Positions 50,990 through 59,513 of a stretch of 64,000 bases of DNA are shown piece after piece. A program made the translations under genes and the position numbers. Below the pieces are notes generated by a model. It was given only the letters and a program-made list of their open reading frames with translations. It ran no database searches and had not been told where the DNA came from. Source of the stretch: an uncultured Bacteroidia bacterium (GTDB lineage: Bacteria; Bacteroidota; Bacteroidia; Bacteroidales; UBA932); contig CACZFO010000001.1 in assembly GCA_902780455.1 (NCBI GenBank), positions 1-64,000 of the forward strand, given 5' to 3'. The first letter of the stretch is position 1; each line of letters opens with the position of its first letter.

Positions 50990-53107
50990 ATGAAAAGATT
51001 CAAACTCTTAGCCCTTGCACTGATGCTGATACTTCCAGTTTCGGCATCTGCAGACGAAGGAATGTGGCTGCTCCCTCTGCTGGAGAAGATGAACATCAAG
51101 ACCATGCAGAAGAACGGATGCAAGCTTACCGCAAAACAGATTTACGACATCAACCATTCTTCCCTTAAGGATGCCATCATGATCTTCGGAGGAGGATGTA
51201 CTGCAGAGGTTGTTTCCGGCCAGGGTCTGGTTTTCACAAACCACCATTGCGGATATGGAAGCATCCAGAAGCTTTCCAGCACAGAGCACGATTACCTCAG
51301 AGACGGTTTCTGGGCAATGAACCAGAGCGAGGAGCTTCCGGCTCCGGGTCTTTCCGTAACTTTCATAGACAGGTTCATCGATGTAACCGACATAATGCTT
51401 GACGCTGAAAAGAAAGCCGAGGGCATGTCAGACAGAGAGGCTGAAAGTTTTGTAAAGAACGTGAGGGATTCCCTGACAAAGGCAGCTGTCGGAGACGACA
51501 AGCACCTTAACGCAAGAGTTGTTTCCTTCTATGAGGGCAACGCTTACTATGTTGTGGTTTCCAAGACTTTCAAGGACATCCGCTTTGTAGGTGCACCGCC
51601 TTCCTCAATCGGAAAGTTCGGTGGTGAAACCGATAACTGGGAGTGGCCTAGACACACTGGAGACTTCTCCGTTTTCAGAATCTATGCAGACAAGGACAAC
51701 AATCCTGCAGAATATTCACCTGACAATGTTCCTTATACCCCGAAGAAGTTCCTGAGCATATCACTCAAGGGTTACAAGCCCGGTGATTTCTCAATGATCA
51801 TAGGTTTCCCTGGCAGCACCAACCGTTACCTCACCAGCCAGGAGGTAATAGACCGCAGGGATGCACAGAACGAGCCTAGGATCATTGCCAGAACCGCAAA
51901 GGAGAATGTCTGGAGAGCTGCCATGAGAGCAGACCAGAAGACCAACATCCAGTATGCCAGCAAGTTTGCATCTTCTTCCAACTACCGCAAGAACAGCATC
52001 GGCATGAACGAGACATTTGCCAAGCTGAACACTGCAGAAAGAAGGGCGGAGGAAGAAAGGATGTTCAACGAATGGGTTGCACAGGATCCTGCCCGCCAGG
52101 CTGAATACGGAGGATGTGTAGAAACCATCAACAAGGCCGTTGAAAAGCGCAGCAAACCGTACGCCGCATTGGTTTACCTGATGGAGACCCTCAACAACGT
52201 TGAAATCCTCAGTCCGGCTTCAAGGTCAGCCAGGGCAAAGAGCAGTGAGGAGTTCATCAAGATGACGGAGAACTTCTACAAGGATTATTCTCCTGAGCTT
52301 GACCGCAAGACCAGCAAGGTTCTCCTCAAGACTTTCAAGGAGCAGGTTACAGAACCTTCATACATTCCTCAGGTCTACAAGACAATTGAGGAAAAGTTTG
52401 GCGGAGACATTGACAAATATGTAGACAACATCTTTGACAATTCAGTTTTCACCTCTCAGGAAAAGGCCGCAAAGGCTCTGGAGAACAAGGAGTTTGACCC
52501 TAGGACAGATCCTGCCTTCCAGTATCTGATGGAATTCTCAACCTCATACCGTCCTATGATGGAGGAAGTCAACAAGGATTCCGAAGAATTTGTAAAGGCA
52601 AAGAAAGCCTACATGAAGGGTCTTATGGAAATGAACGGTAACAACCCTATGTATCCTGATGCAAACTTCACTATGAGACTTACCTACGGAAAGGTTGGCG
52701 GATACGCTCCAAAGGATGCCGTAGAGTACAAGTACTATACAACCCTTGAGGGAGTCATGCAGAAGGAGAATCCTGACGATCCGGAATTTGTAGTTCCTGC
52801 CAAGCTGAAGGAACTCTACCTTGCAAAGGATTACGGACAGTATGCCATGCCTAACGGCGAGATGCCTTGCTGCTTCCTCACAAACAACGACATTACCGGA
52901 GGAAACTCAGGAAGTGACGTCCTCAATGCAAAGGGCGAACTCATCGGCCTTGCGTTCGACGGCAACTGGGAGGCAATGAGCGGTGATATCATCTTCGAGC
53001 CTAATCTTCAGAGATGCATCAACGTAGATATCCGCTACGTGCTGTTCATCATAGACAAGTTCGGAGGCGCTGGATACCTTCTCAACGAAATGGACATCAA
53101 GAAATAA
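50990..53107 (+). CDS. S46 family dipeptidyl-peptidase (DPP7/DPP11 type)
   Basis: A 705-residue exported serine peptidase: signal peptide at 1-21 (LPVSASA), catalytic H86 in VFTNHHCGYG, the DNWEWPRHTGDFSVFR block and the catalytic serine in GGNSGSDVL near the C-terminus. Eighteen residues after that serine the residue is Gly (LAFDGNW), which, by my recollection of the Porphyromonas enzymes (Gly in DPP7, Arg in DPP11), points to a DPP7-like preference for hydrophobic P1 residues. Periplasmic; cuts dipeptides from the N-terminus. Upstream TATTTTTA at 50942 is one base off a -7 box. mrp starts 11 nt after its stop. Confidence 0.92.
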   Translation: MKRFKLLALALMLILPVSASADEGMWLLPLLEKMNIKTMQKNGCKLTAKQIYDINHSSLKDAIMIFGGGCTAEVVSGQGLVFTNHHCGYGSIQKLSSTEHDYLRDGFWAMNQSEELPAPGLSVTFIDRFIDVTDIMLDAEKKAEGMSDREAESFVKNVRDSLTKAAVGDDKHLNARVVSFYEGNAYYVVVSKTFKDIRFVGAPPSSIGKFGGETDNWEWPRHTGDFSVFRIYADKDNNPAEYSPDNVPYTPKKFLSISLKGYKPGDFSMIIGFPGSTNRYLTSQEVIDRRDAQNEPRIIARTAKENVWRAAMRADQKTNIQYASKFASSSNYRKNSIGMNETFAKLNTAERRAEEERMFNEWVAQDPARQAEYGGCVETINKAVEKRSKPYAALVYLMETLNNVEILSPASRSARAKSSEEFIKMTENFYKDYSPELDRKTSKVLLKTFKEQVTEPSYIPQVYKTIEEKFGGDIDKYVDNIFDNSVFTSQEKAAKALENKEFDPRTDPAFQYLMEFSTSYRPMMEEVNKDSEEFVKAKKAYMKGLMEMNGNNPMYPDANFTMRLTYGKVGGYAPKDAVEYKYYTTLEGVMQKENPDDPEFVVPAKLKELYLAKDYGQYAMPNGEMPCCFLTNNDITGGNSGSDVLNAKGELIGLAFDGNWEAMSGDIIFEPNLQRCINVDIRYVLFIIDKFGGAGYLLNEMDIKK

Positions 53108-53118
53108 AAACATAAATA

Positions 53119-54213
53119 ATGATTCAGATATCTGAGATTGAAGAGGTTCTCAACTCGGTTTTCCATCCGGAATATGAACGCAGCGTAATGGAGCTGAGCC
53201 TGGTGCAGAACCTTGAATACAAATCAGAGGGTAACGATGAAGACAATGCCGGGACTATCAAGTTCCGGCTTGTTTTCCATCGCAACGACCCTATGGCAAA
53301 CTCCGTAAAGGAGGCTTGTGAAAAAACTTTGAAAAAGGCCTTTCCAAACGCAAAGACCAGCATTCTCGTACTCATCGATACCAAAAAGGCAACCGGCCAC
53401 AAGAGCGGAGAGCTGGGAAGGGGACAGCTGGACAAGCAGGAACTTGCAAATGTCAAGAACATAATCGCGATTGCTTCCGGAAAAGGCGGCGTAGGCAAGT
53501 CTTCCGTTGCTGTCAACCTTGCCATATCGCTGAGCCAGATGGGATATAAGGTAGGCCTTCTGGATGCCGACGTTTACGGCCCTTCCGTTCCAAAGATGAC
53601 CGGAACAGAAGACGAACTCCCTCCTATCACCAAGGAGGAGAGGAACGGCCAGCTTAAAGACCTGATACTTCCTATTGAGAAGTTTGGGGTAAAGTGGATG
53701 AGCATAGGCTATTTTGCAAAGCCCGAACAGGCCCTGATATGGAGAGGCCCAATGGCTTGCGGCGCCCTCAAACAGCTCGCATACGAGGTTCTGTGGGGAG
53801 ACCTCGACTATCTTCTGATAGACCTTCCTCCAGGAACGGGAGACATCCATATCACCATGGTACAGGAGATTCCGCTCACGGGAGCCATCATAGTAACCAC
53901 TCCTCAGAAGATTGCTCTCGCCGATGTTGAAAAAGGCATCAACATGTTCAACAACAAAGATGTAAACACCCCTATACTCGGCATCGTGGAGAACATGAGC
54001 TGGTTCACTCCTGAAGAACTTCCGGACCACAAGTATTTCATCTTCGGAAGAGACGGCGGACAGGCCATGGCAGACAAATACGGAGTTCCCCTCCTGGGCC
54101 AGATACCTGTTGTGATGGGCATTATGGAAGGCGGAGACTTCGGCCACCCTGCCGCTCTTGACAACGAGATCGTAAGGGAGAGTTTCAGAAAGGTGGCGGA
54201 AGCTATCATCTAA
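53119..54213 (+). CDS. Mrp/NBP35-type Fe-S cluster carrier ATPase
   Basis: A 364-residue protein: an N-terminal DUF59/MIP18-like domain (1-90), then the P-loop ATPase with the deviant Walker [31 protein letters not shown] and [12 protein letters not shown]. Where many Mrp proteins have a CxxC for the shared cluster (after ENMS), this one reads [16 protein letters not shown] without cysteines, a variant I associate with Bacteroidota. It probably still acts in Fe-S cluster assembly or transfer. Directly after the S46 gene, with no functional link evident. Confidence 0.9.
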   Translation: MIQISEIEEVLNSVFHPEYERSVMELSLVQNLEYKSEGNDEDNAGTIKFRLVFHRNDPMANSVKEACEKTLKKAFPNAKTSILVLIDTKKATGHKSGELGRGQLDKQELANVKNIIAIASGKGGVGKSSVAVNLAISLSQMGYKVGLLDADVYGPSVPKMTGTEDELPPITKEERNGQLKDLILPIEKFGVKWMSIGYFAKPEQALIWRGPMACGALKQLAYEVLWGDLDYLLIDLPPGTGDIHITMVQEIPLTGAIIVTTPQKIALADVEKGINMFNNKDVNTPILGIVENMSWFTPEELPDHKYFIFGRDGGQAMADKYGVPLLGQIPVVMGIMEGGDFGHPAALDNEIVRESFRKVAEAII

Positions 54214-54214
54214 C

Positions 54215-54928
54215 CTAGAACAATACAGGATCCGGAAGCAGGCGGAAAGACATCCGGTGATATGGAGTGGGGCCGTATTTGGCTATTGCATCGCGATGAT
54301 CTTTGGTTGGATAGGCCTTGTTCTTCTTCCATCCGTACTGAGGATAGATTTCAGAGAGAGAGTCCATTATGTGGTCTCTCTCTGTTTTTGCAAGTATAGA
54401 TGCCGCAGCTATGGAAATATAGGTTGCATCGCCCTTTACAATTGTTTTGTGGGGGATGATTTTCTTCTGGATCCTTGATGTGTAAGGATGGAACTTGTTG
54501 CCGTCTGAAATAATATGTTGGAGAAGGTATTTCCCGTTCTTTTCATTCAGCATTTTCTCTGCCTCGGCGATGGCTTTGTGCATTGCAAGGATCGAGGCGT
54601 TGAGGATGTTTATTCTGTCTATCTCTTCTGCCTCCACCCTTGCAATTCCGTATGCCAGGGAATGTTCCATTATCAGAGGACGGAGCTCCTCTCTCTGCTT
54701 TTCTGTAAGTTTCTTGGAATCAGTCAGGTGTGGATGTGTAAAAATAGGGTTTCCGTCCACCTGGCCTATCTGTTTTCCATCAAAATAAAAAGGAAGGATA
54801 ACGGCGGCAGCAACAACGGGTCCGGCCAGAGGACCCCTTCCGGCCTCATCGGTTCCAACTTCAAAGGCCCCCTCCATAAAGAACGAAGAGAGCCTTGAAG
54901 ATTTACTGTCCGCGGTACTTTTCATCAT
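54215..54928 (-). CDS. rnhB: Ribonuclease HII
   Basis: A 237-residue nuclease that removes RNA from RNA-DNA hybrids and single ribonucleotides. The signature VGTDEAGRGPLAGPVVAAAV carries the first catalytic D-E pair; later acidic motifs include LTDSKKLTEKQRE and IVKGDATYISIAAASILAKTERD. The start has two adjacent ATG codons (54928 and 54925). It adjoins the YqeY gene with no spacer and ends 1 nt from the mrp stop. Confidence 0.95.
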   Translation of the reverse strand: MMKSTADSKSSRLSSFFMEGAFEVGTDEAGRGPLAGPVVAAAVILPFYFDGKQIGQVDGNPIFTHPHLTDSKKLTEKQREELRPLIMEHSLAYGIARVEAEEIDRINILNASILAMHKAIAEAEKMLNEKNGKYLLQHIISDGNKFHPYTSRIQKKIIPHKTIVKGDATYISIAAASILAKTERDHIMDSLSEIYPQYGWKKNKAYPTKDHRDAIAKYGPTPYHRMSFRLLPDPVLF

Positions 54929-55396
54929 TTACAACGATGAAAGAGCTGCTTTTACCGCATCTGCAATTGACTTGCCTTCAGCCTTTCCGGCAAGACGCTT
55001 TGAAGCGCATCCCATAACCTTGCCCATATCCTTCATGGACGTTGCTCCAACCTCAGCGATGATGTTCTTAACCTCTGCCTGAATCTCCTCTGCGGACATC
55101 TGTTTTGGGAGGAACTCCTCCATGACCTTGGCTTCAGCAAGCTCAGCCTCTGCAAGTTCGGGACGACCGTTCTGGTTATAGAGTTCGGCGCTTTCCTGAT
55201 GCTGCTTTACAAGTTTCTGTATAGCCTTGAGTATCTGGTCATCGGAAAGGCTTCCGTCTTCCTCCAACTTAGCCCCTTCTGCTGTCTTTGCAAGGAGTAT
55301 CTGTGACTTGATGGCGCGCAGGGATTCCAGGCGCGTCTTGTCCTTGGCAATCATCGCCTGCTTGATTCCTTCCTGAATCTGTTTTTCCAATGCCAT
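54929..55396 (-). CDS. GatB/YqeY domain protein
   Basis: A 155-residue helical protein of the YqeY family (DKTRLESLRAIKSQILLAKT, ELAEAEVMEEFLPKQMS-like pattern, VMGCASKRLAGKAEGK). It resembles the tail domain of GatB, the amidotransferase for Gln/Asn-tRNA, and lies between aspS and rnhB; a tRNA-related role is plausible but unproven. Co-transcribed with aspS (12-nt gap). Confidence 0.9.
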   Translation of the reverse strand: MALEKQIQEGIKQAMIAKDKTRLESLRAIKSQILLAKTAEGAKLEEDGSLSDDQILKAIQKLVKQHQESAELYNQNGRPELAEAELAEAKVMEEFLPKQMSAEEIQAEVKNIIAEVGATSMKDMGKVMGCASKRLAGKAEGKSIADAVKAALSSL

Positions 55397-55408
55397 ATTT
55401 TTTACGAT

Positions 55409-57181
55409 TTACTTGGTTTCTTCTTTCTTGTATGTGCTCTTGAGGAAGAGTTCGTCCATCTGGGCATCGTCGATAACAGACGGAGCCTCTGCCATGACGT
55501 CTCTTCCCATGTTGTTCTTAGGGAATGCGATGTAGTCTCTGATGGTCTCCTGGCCTCCGAACAAAGCGCACAAACGGTCGAATCCGAATGCCAGACCTCC
55601 GTGAGGCGGAGCTCCGAACTTGAAAGCGTTCATCAGGAAGCCGAAACGGTACTCTGCCTGCTCGTGTGTGAAGCCCAGGATCTCAAACATCCTCTCCTGA
55701 ACCTTGCGGTCGTGGATCCTGATGGATCCGCCGCCGATTTCGTTGCCGTTGAGTACTATGTCGTAAGCGTTTGCCTTAACCTGTGCAAGGGCTTCCTTGT
55801 CGTTTGAGAAGAACTTGTCCAGATCCTCCGGTTTAGGTGAGGTAAACGGATGGTGCATGGCATAGAAACGCTGGGTTTCATCATCCCATTCCAGAAGAGG
55901 GAAGTCGGTTACCCACAGAGGTTTGAACACATCGCCCTTCCTCAGGCCGAGCCTTGCTCCCATCTCCAGACGGAGAGTTCCAAGGGCAACCTGTGTCTTG
56001 TGTTTAGGACCGCAGAGTATGAGAATGAGGTCTCCCTTCTGAGCATCGCACGCCTTGGCTATTTCCTGTATCTGCTCCGGAGTGTAGAACTTGTCTATAG
56101 AAGACTTTACCTCATCGCCGAGCTTAATGAAGACAAGGCCCTTGGCTCCTACCTGAGGGCGCTTTACCCACTCTGTGAGCTCGTCGGTCTGCTTGCGGGA
56201 ATAACCGGCGCATCCCGGAACGGCTATGGCACCAACATATTCCGCACTGTCAAAAACAGAAAAACCGTGGCCCTGGACAACGGAAGTTATCTCATGCATC
56301 TGCATCCCAAACCTAAGATCCGGTTTGTCGCTTCCGAAATAGTTCATTGCCTCATCGTAGGTAATTCTCTCAAACGGCTCGTTGAACTCAATACCCTTGA
56401 CATTCTTGAAAAGATGCTTTACCAGCCCTTCAAACATCTGGAGGACATCTTCTCTCTCCACAAAACTCATCTCACAGTCTATCTGGGTGAATTCCGGCTG
56501 GCGGTCAGCTCTCAAATCCTCATCTCTGAAGCATCTTACTATCTGGCAATAGCGGTCAAATCCGGCCACCATCAGGAGCTGCTTGAATGTCTGCGGACTC
56601 TGCGGAAGAGCATAGAACTCACCCGGGTTCATCCTTGAAGGAACCACAAAGTCCCTGGCTCCCTCCGGAGTGGATTTGATCAGGAACGGAGTTTCTATCT
56701 CCATGAAATCCTTGCTGTCGAGATATTTCCTGGTCTCTATCGCCATCTGGTGACGGAGTTTGAGAGCCCTCTGCAGCGGACCTCTCCTGAGGTCAAGATA
56801 ACGGTATTTTGCACGCAAGTCCTCGCCGCCGTCGCTCTGCTCCTCGATGGTAAAAGGAGGAGTGGCAGCGCTGTTGAGAACAACAATCTCTTCAAGTTTT
56901 ATCTCTATATCTCCCGTGGGCATCTTGGGGTTCTTGCTCTGTCTTTCGCATACAATCCCTTTTGCCTGAATCACAAACTCTCTTCCAAGTGAATTAAGAA
57001 CCTCTAGAACCTTAGGGTCCGCACTGTCGTCAGCTACAAGCTGGGTTATTCCGTAACGGTCTCTAAGATCAACAAAGTTGAGGCTTCCCATCTTCCTGAT
57101 TCTCTGAACCCATCCGGCCAGAGTGACCTTCTTTCCTGCATCGCTGAGCCTTAGCTCACCGCAAGTATTTGTCCTATACAT
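55409..57181 (-). CDS. aspS: Aspartyl-tRNA synthetase
   Basis: A 590-residue class II synthetase of bacterial length, with the anticodon-binding OB domain ([22 protein letters not shown]), motif 2 ([20 protein letters not shown]), the bacterial GAD insertion domain (about 300-410) and motif 3 ([15 protein letters not shown]). It charges tRNA-Asp; whether it also charges tRNA-Asn cannot be decided here. First gene of aspS-yqeY-rnhB, with a -7 box 36 nt upstream. Confidence 0.96.
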   Translation of the reverse strand: MYRTNTCGELRLSDAGKKVTLAGWVQRIRKMGSLNFVDLRDRYGITQLVADDSADPKVLEVLNSLGREFVIQAKGIVCERQSKNPKMPTGDIEIKLEEIVVLNSAATPPFTIEEQSDGGEDLRAKYRYLDLRRGPLQRALKLRHQMAIETRKYLDSKDFMEIETPFLIKSTPEGARDFVVPSRMNPGEFYALPQSPQTFKQLLMVAGFDRYCQIVRCFRDEDLRADRQPEFTQIDCEMSFVEREDVLQMFEGLVKHLFKNVKGIEFNEPFERITYDEAMNYFGSDKPDLRFGMQMHEITSVVQGHGFSVFDSAEYVGAIAVPGCAGYSRKQTDELTEWVKRPQVGAKGLVFIKLGDEVKSSIDKFYTPEQIQEIAKACDAQKGDLILILCGPKHKTQVALGTLRLEMGARLGLRKGDVFKPLWVTDFPLLEWDDETQRFYAMHHPFTSPKPEDLDKFFSNDKEALAQVKANAYDIVLNGNEIGGGSIRIHDRKVQERMFEILGFTHEQAEYRFGFLMNAFKFGAPPHGGLAFGFDRLCALFGGQETIRDYIAFPKNNMGRDVMAEAPSVIDDAQMDELFLKSTYKKEETK

Positions 57182-57217
57182 ATCTTGTTTTGAAATTTAT
57201 CATTTGTTTAGCGGCCT

Positions 57218-57225
57218 CAAAGTTA
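57218..57225 (-). promoter_or_regulatory. Bacteroidota -7 box for aspS
   Basis: Minus strand TAACTTTG, 36 nt before the ATG at 57181; 10 bp from the opposed rsmA box. Confidence 0.5.
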
Positions 57226-57235
57226 CTTATTTTTC

Positions 57236-57243
57236 TATTTTTG
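57236..57243 (+). promoter_or_regulatory. Bacteroidota -7 box for rsmA
   Basis: TATTTTTG ends 7 nt before the first rsmA ATG (57251), so transcription would begin at or very near that codon. Confidence 0.5.
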
Positions 57244-57250
57244 TAGCACT

Positions 57251-58156
57251 ATGGGAAGGAATATGTCAAATAAGATGAGGCTATCGGGGCCAAGATACGA
57301 CGGAGTGAGGGCAAAAAAGGCCCTGGGGCAGCATTTTCTCAGCGATGAGGACATTGCAATCGAGATAGTGGATTCTCTGCTGATTCCAGAAACCGGACTG
57401 GACGAAAATCCGACGGTGGAAGGTGGAGTGAACGTGCTGGAGATAGGCCCGGGAACAGGAGTTCTGACAAGGTTCCTTCTGATGGACAAGAGAATCAACC
57501 TTCAGCTGTGCGAGATTGACACGGAGTCCATTGACAAATTGCGTGACCGTTTCCCGCAGTTCCTGTACACCCTACAGCCAAGAGATTTCCTCAAGACAGA
57601 ACTTGAGGACGTGTTCCCGTCTGTATCTGACATAAAGAGCGGAACAAACGGCAATGAGGTTTATGTAATAGGTAATTTTCCATACAACATTTCCTCTCAG
57701 ATCTTTTTCAAGATACTTGAAGACAAGGACCGTGTGACGCAGGTTGTGTGCATGCTGCAGAAAGAGGTTGCAGAAAGGCTGGCCAGCCCTCCCGGCGGAA
57801 GAGACTACGGGATCCTTTCCGTTCTGCTCCAGACCTGGTACGACATAGAGTATCTGTTTACCGTGGATGAGAGCGCCTTTGTTCCACCGCCAAAGGTAAA
57901 GAGCGGAGTCATAAGGCTTTGGAGAAACACAAGGGAATCACTGGAGTGTGACTGGGATGTCTACAAGAACATAATCAAGACCACGTTCGGACAGAGGAGG
58001 AAGACACTGAGGAATTCCATCAGACAGATTGTTTCTCCGGAAATCATCTCGCAGTATGAAGAGGGGGCTCCGCTGCTTGACAAAAGACCCGAGCAGCTTG
58101 GAGTTGAGGATTTCATAAATCTGTCGTTGATTGCTGAAAAAAACAAGAGTATTTAA
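57251..58156 (+). CDS. rsmA: 16S rRNA dimethyladenosine transferase (KsgA)
   Basis: A 301-residue SAM enzyme that dimethylates A1518 and A1519 of 16S rRNA. AKKALGQHFLSDEDI is the family start, VLEIGPGTGVLTRFLL motif I, and VIGNFPYNISSQIF the NxPY catalytic motif. Three ATGs precede the conserved block (57251, then 57263 and 57275); most homologues start near the last, so the first may be in the leader or the message may be leaderless. An extra loop (PSVSDIKSGTNGNEV) lies before the catalytic motif. The ABC permease follows 16 nt later. Confidence 0.94.
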   Translation: MGRNMSNKMRLSGPRYDGVRAKKALGQHFLSDEDIAIEIVDSLLIPETGLDENPTVEGGVNVLEIGPGTGVLTRFLLMDKRINLQLCEIDTESIDKLRDRFPQFLYTLQPRDFLKTELEDVFPSVSDIKSGTNGNEVYVIGNFPYNISSQIFFKILEDKDRVTQVVCMLQKEVAERLASPPGGRDYGILSVLLQTWYDIEYLFTVDESAFVPPPKVKSGVIRLWRNTRESLECDWDVYKNIIKTTFGQRRKTLRNSIRQIVSPEIISQYEEGAPLLDKRPEQLGVEDFINLSLIAEKNKSI

Positions 58157-58172
58157 TTCATAACAAAGAGCC

Positions 58173-59504
58173 ATGACGGAAACGAAGAGTCTGATAAAGA
58201 AGGGAAGGGTTGTCCTGATACAGCTCAAAGAGGGAATATCCTTTACCTGGAATGAACTTAAAACCAACAAGTTCAGGACATTCCTGTCTTTACTTGGAGT
58301 TAGTATCGGCATTTTCACCATTGTGGCTATTTTTACGGCAATCGATGCCCTCAAATCAAATGTAAAGAAGGGTTTTGAATCCCTTTCCAGCAACCAGATA
58401 CAAGTCTCCAAATGGCCTATGATGCCGGAAGATGAAGATGGAAATCCAATCACCCGGGCTGAGGGCAACAGCCAGGGAGGTATGGTTGAATATCGCTGGT
58501 GGGATTACATGAGGCGTCCTGATATTACCATCAACGATTACAAGTTCCTGAAGGCTAATTCAAAGCTGGCTGAAGATTTCCTGTTCTCCTATTCTGCAAA
58601 CCAGAAAACCCTGAAATACGCACGCAACTCTGCCGATAATGTCAGCGTTATGTGCGTGACAGACGGCCTGGACAAAATAATGAACCTTCCGATAGACAGG
58701 GGAAGGATGATCACAAAGAATGAGTTTGATGCCGGGAGTTTTGTATGTATACTCGGATGTGACATTGCAGCATCTTTGTTCCAGGATGAAGATCCTGTAG
58801 GAAAAACCATAAAGATCAAAGGCTATCCCCTTACTGTGGTGGGTGTTACACAGAAGCAGGGTGGTAGCATGATAGATCTGTTTGAAACCGACAAGATAGC
58901 ATTTACAACCTACCTGGCCGGCAAGAGCATTTTCAACTTCAGGGATCCGGACGGAGAACTTGACGCTGTTCCAAAAGAGGGAGTTTCTCCCGAACAACTG
59001 ACCCAGGAGCTGGTACAGTTGATGCGTCAGTGCCGCAGGATCCGCCCCGGGCAGAAGAACAATTTTTCCATAAACCAGTTTTCCACCTTGGAGGGAATGA
59101 TTGACCAGATCCTTGGAATCATCAGGACGGTGGGATGGATAATAGCAGCCTTCTCCCTGCTTATTGGCGGTTTTGGAATTGCCAACATAATGTTCGTCAG
59201 CGTAAAGGAAAGAACCAAGATCATCGGTATCCAGAAAGCACTTGGAGCAAAGCGCTATTTCATTATGACACAGTTCCTTGCAGAGGCTATCATTTTAGCC
59301 GTGGCGGGAGCTGTGGCTGGCATTCTTTTAATCGCGATAATTTTGTGGATAGTTCCTATTCCTGCCGAATACGACGTGCACCTGACTTTTGCAAACATAC
59401 TTTCTGGAGTTGCAATAGCATCAGTCATAGGAATACTCAGCGGACTGCTTCCTGCATGGACAGCCGCCCGCCTTAATCCGGTGGATGCTATAAATTCAAA
59501 ATAA
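58173..59504 (+). CDS. MacB/FtsX-type ABC transporter permease
   Basis: A 443-residue membrane protein: first helix at about 45-65 (FLSLLGVSIGIFTIVAIFT), a large periplasmic MacB-type domain (70-310, including GCDIAASLFQDEDPVGKTI) and three C-terminal helices in an FtsX domain (IAAFSLLIGGFGIANIMFVSVKERTKIIGIQKALGAK split across residues 320-370). Such permeases pair with LolD/MacB ATPases for lipoprotein or metabolite export; the ATPase gene here is 11 kb away and not linked. It follows rsmA by 16 nt and ends 9 nt from convergent mutS. Confidence 0.88.
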   Translation: MTETKSLIKKGRVVLIQLKEGISFTWNELKTNKFRTFLSLLGVSIGIFTIVAIFTAIDALKSNVKKGFESLSSNQIQVSKWPMMPEDEDGNPITRAEGNSQGGMVEYRWWDYMRRPDITINDYKFLKANSKLAEDFLFSYSANQKTLKYARNSADNVSVMCVTDGLDKIMNLPIDRGRMITKNEFDAGSFVCILGCDIAASLFQDEDPVGKTIKIKGYPLTVVGVTQKQGGSMIDLFETDKIAFTTYLAGKSIFNFRDPDGELDAVPKEGVSPEQLTQELVQLMRQCRRIRPGQKNNFSINQFSTLEGMIDQILGIIRTVGWIIAAFSLLIGGFGIANIMFVSVKERTKIIGIQKALGAKRYFIMTQFLAEAIILAVAGAVAGILLIAIILWIVPIPAEYDVHLTFANILSGVAIASVIGILSGLLPAWTAARLNPVDAINSK

Positions 59505-59513
59505 GTAATTTAA

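Noticed and set aside
53224..54147. 307-codon frame antisense to mrp
   Set aside because: Lies wholly within a well-supported P-loop ATPase gene and shows no recognisable domain.
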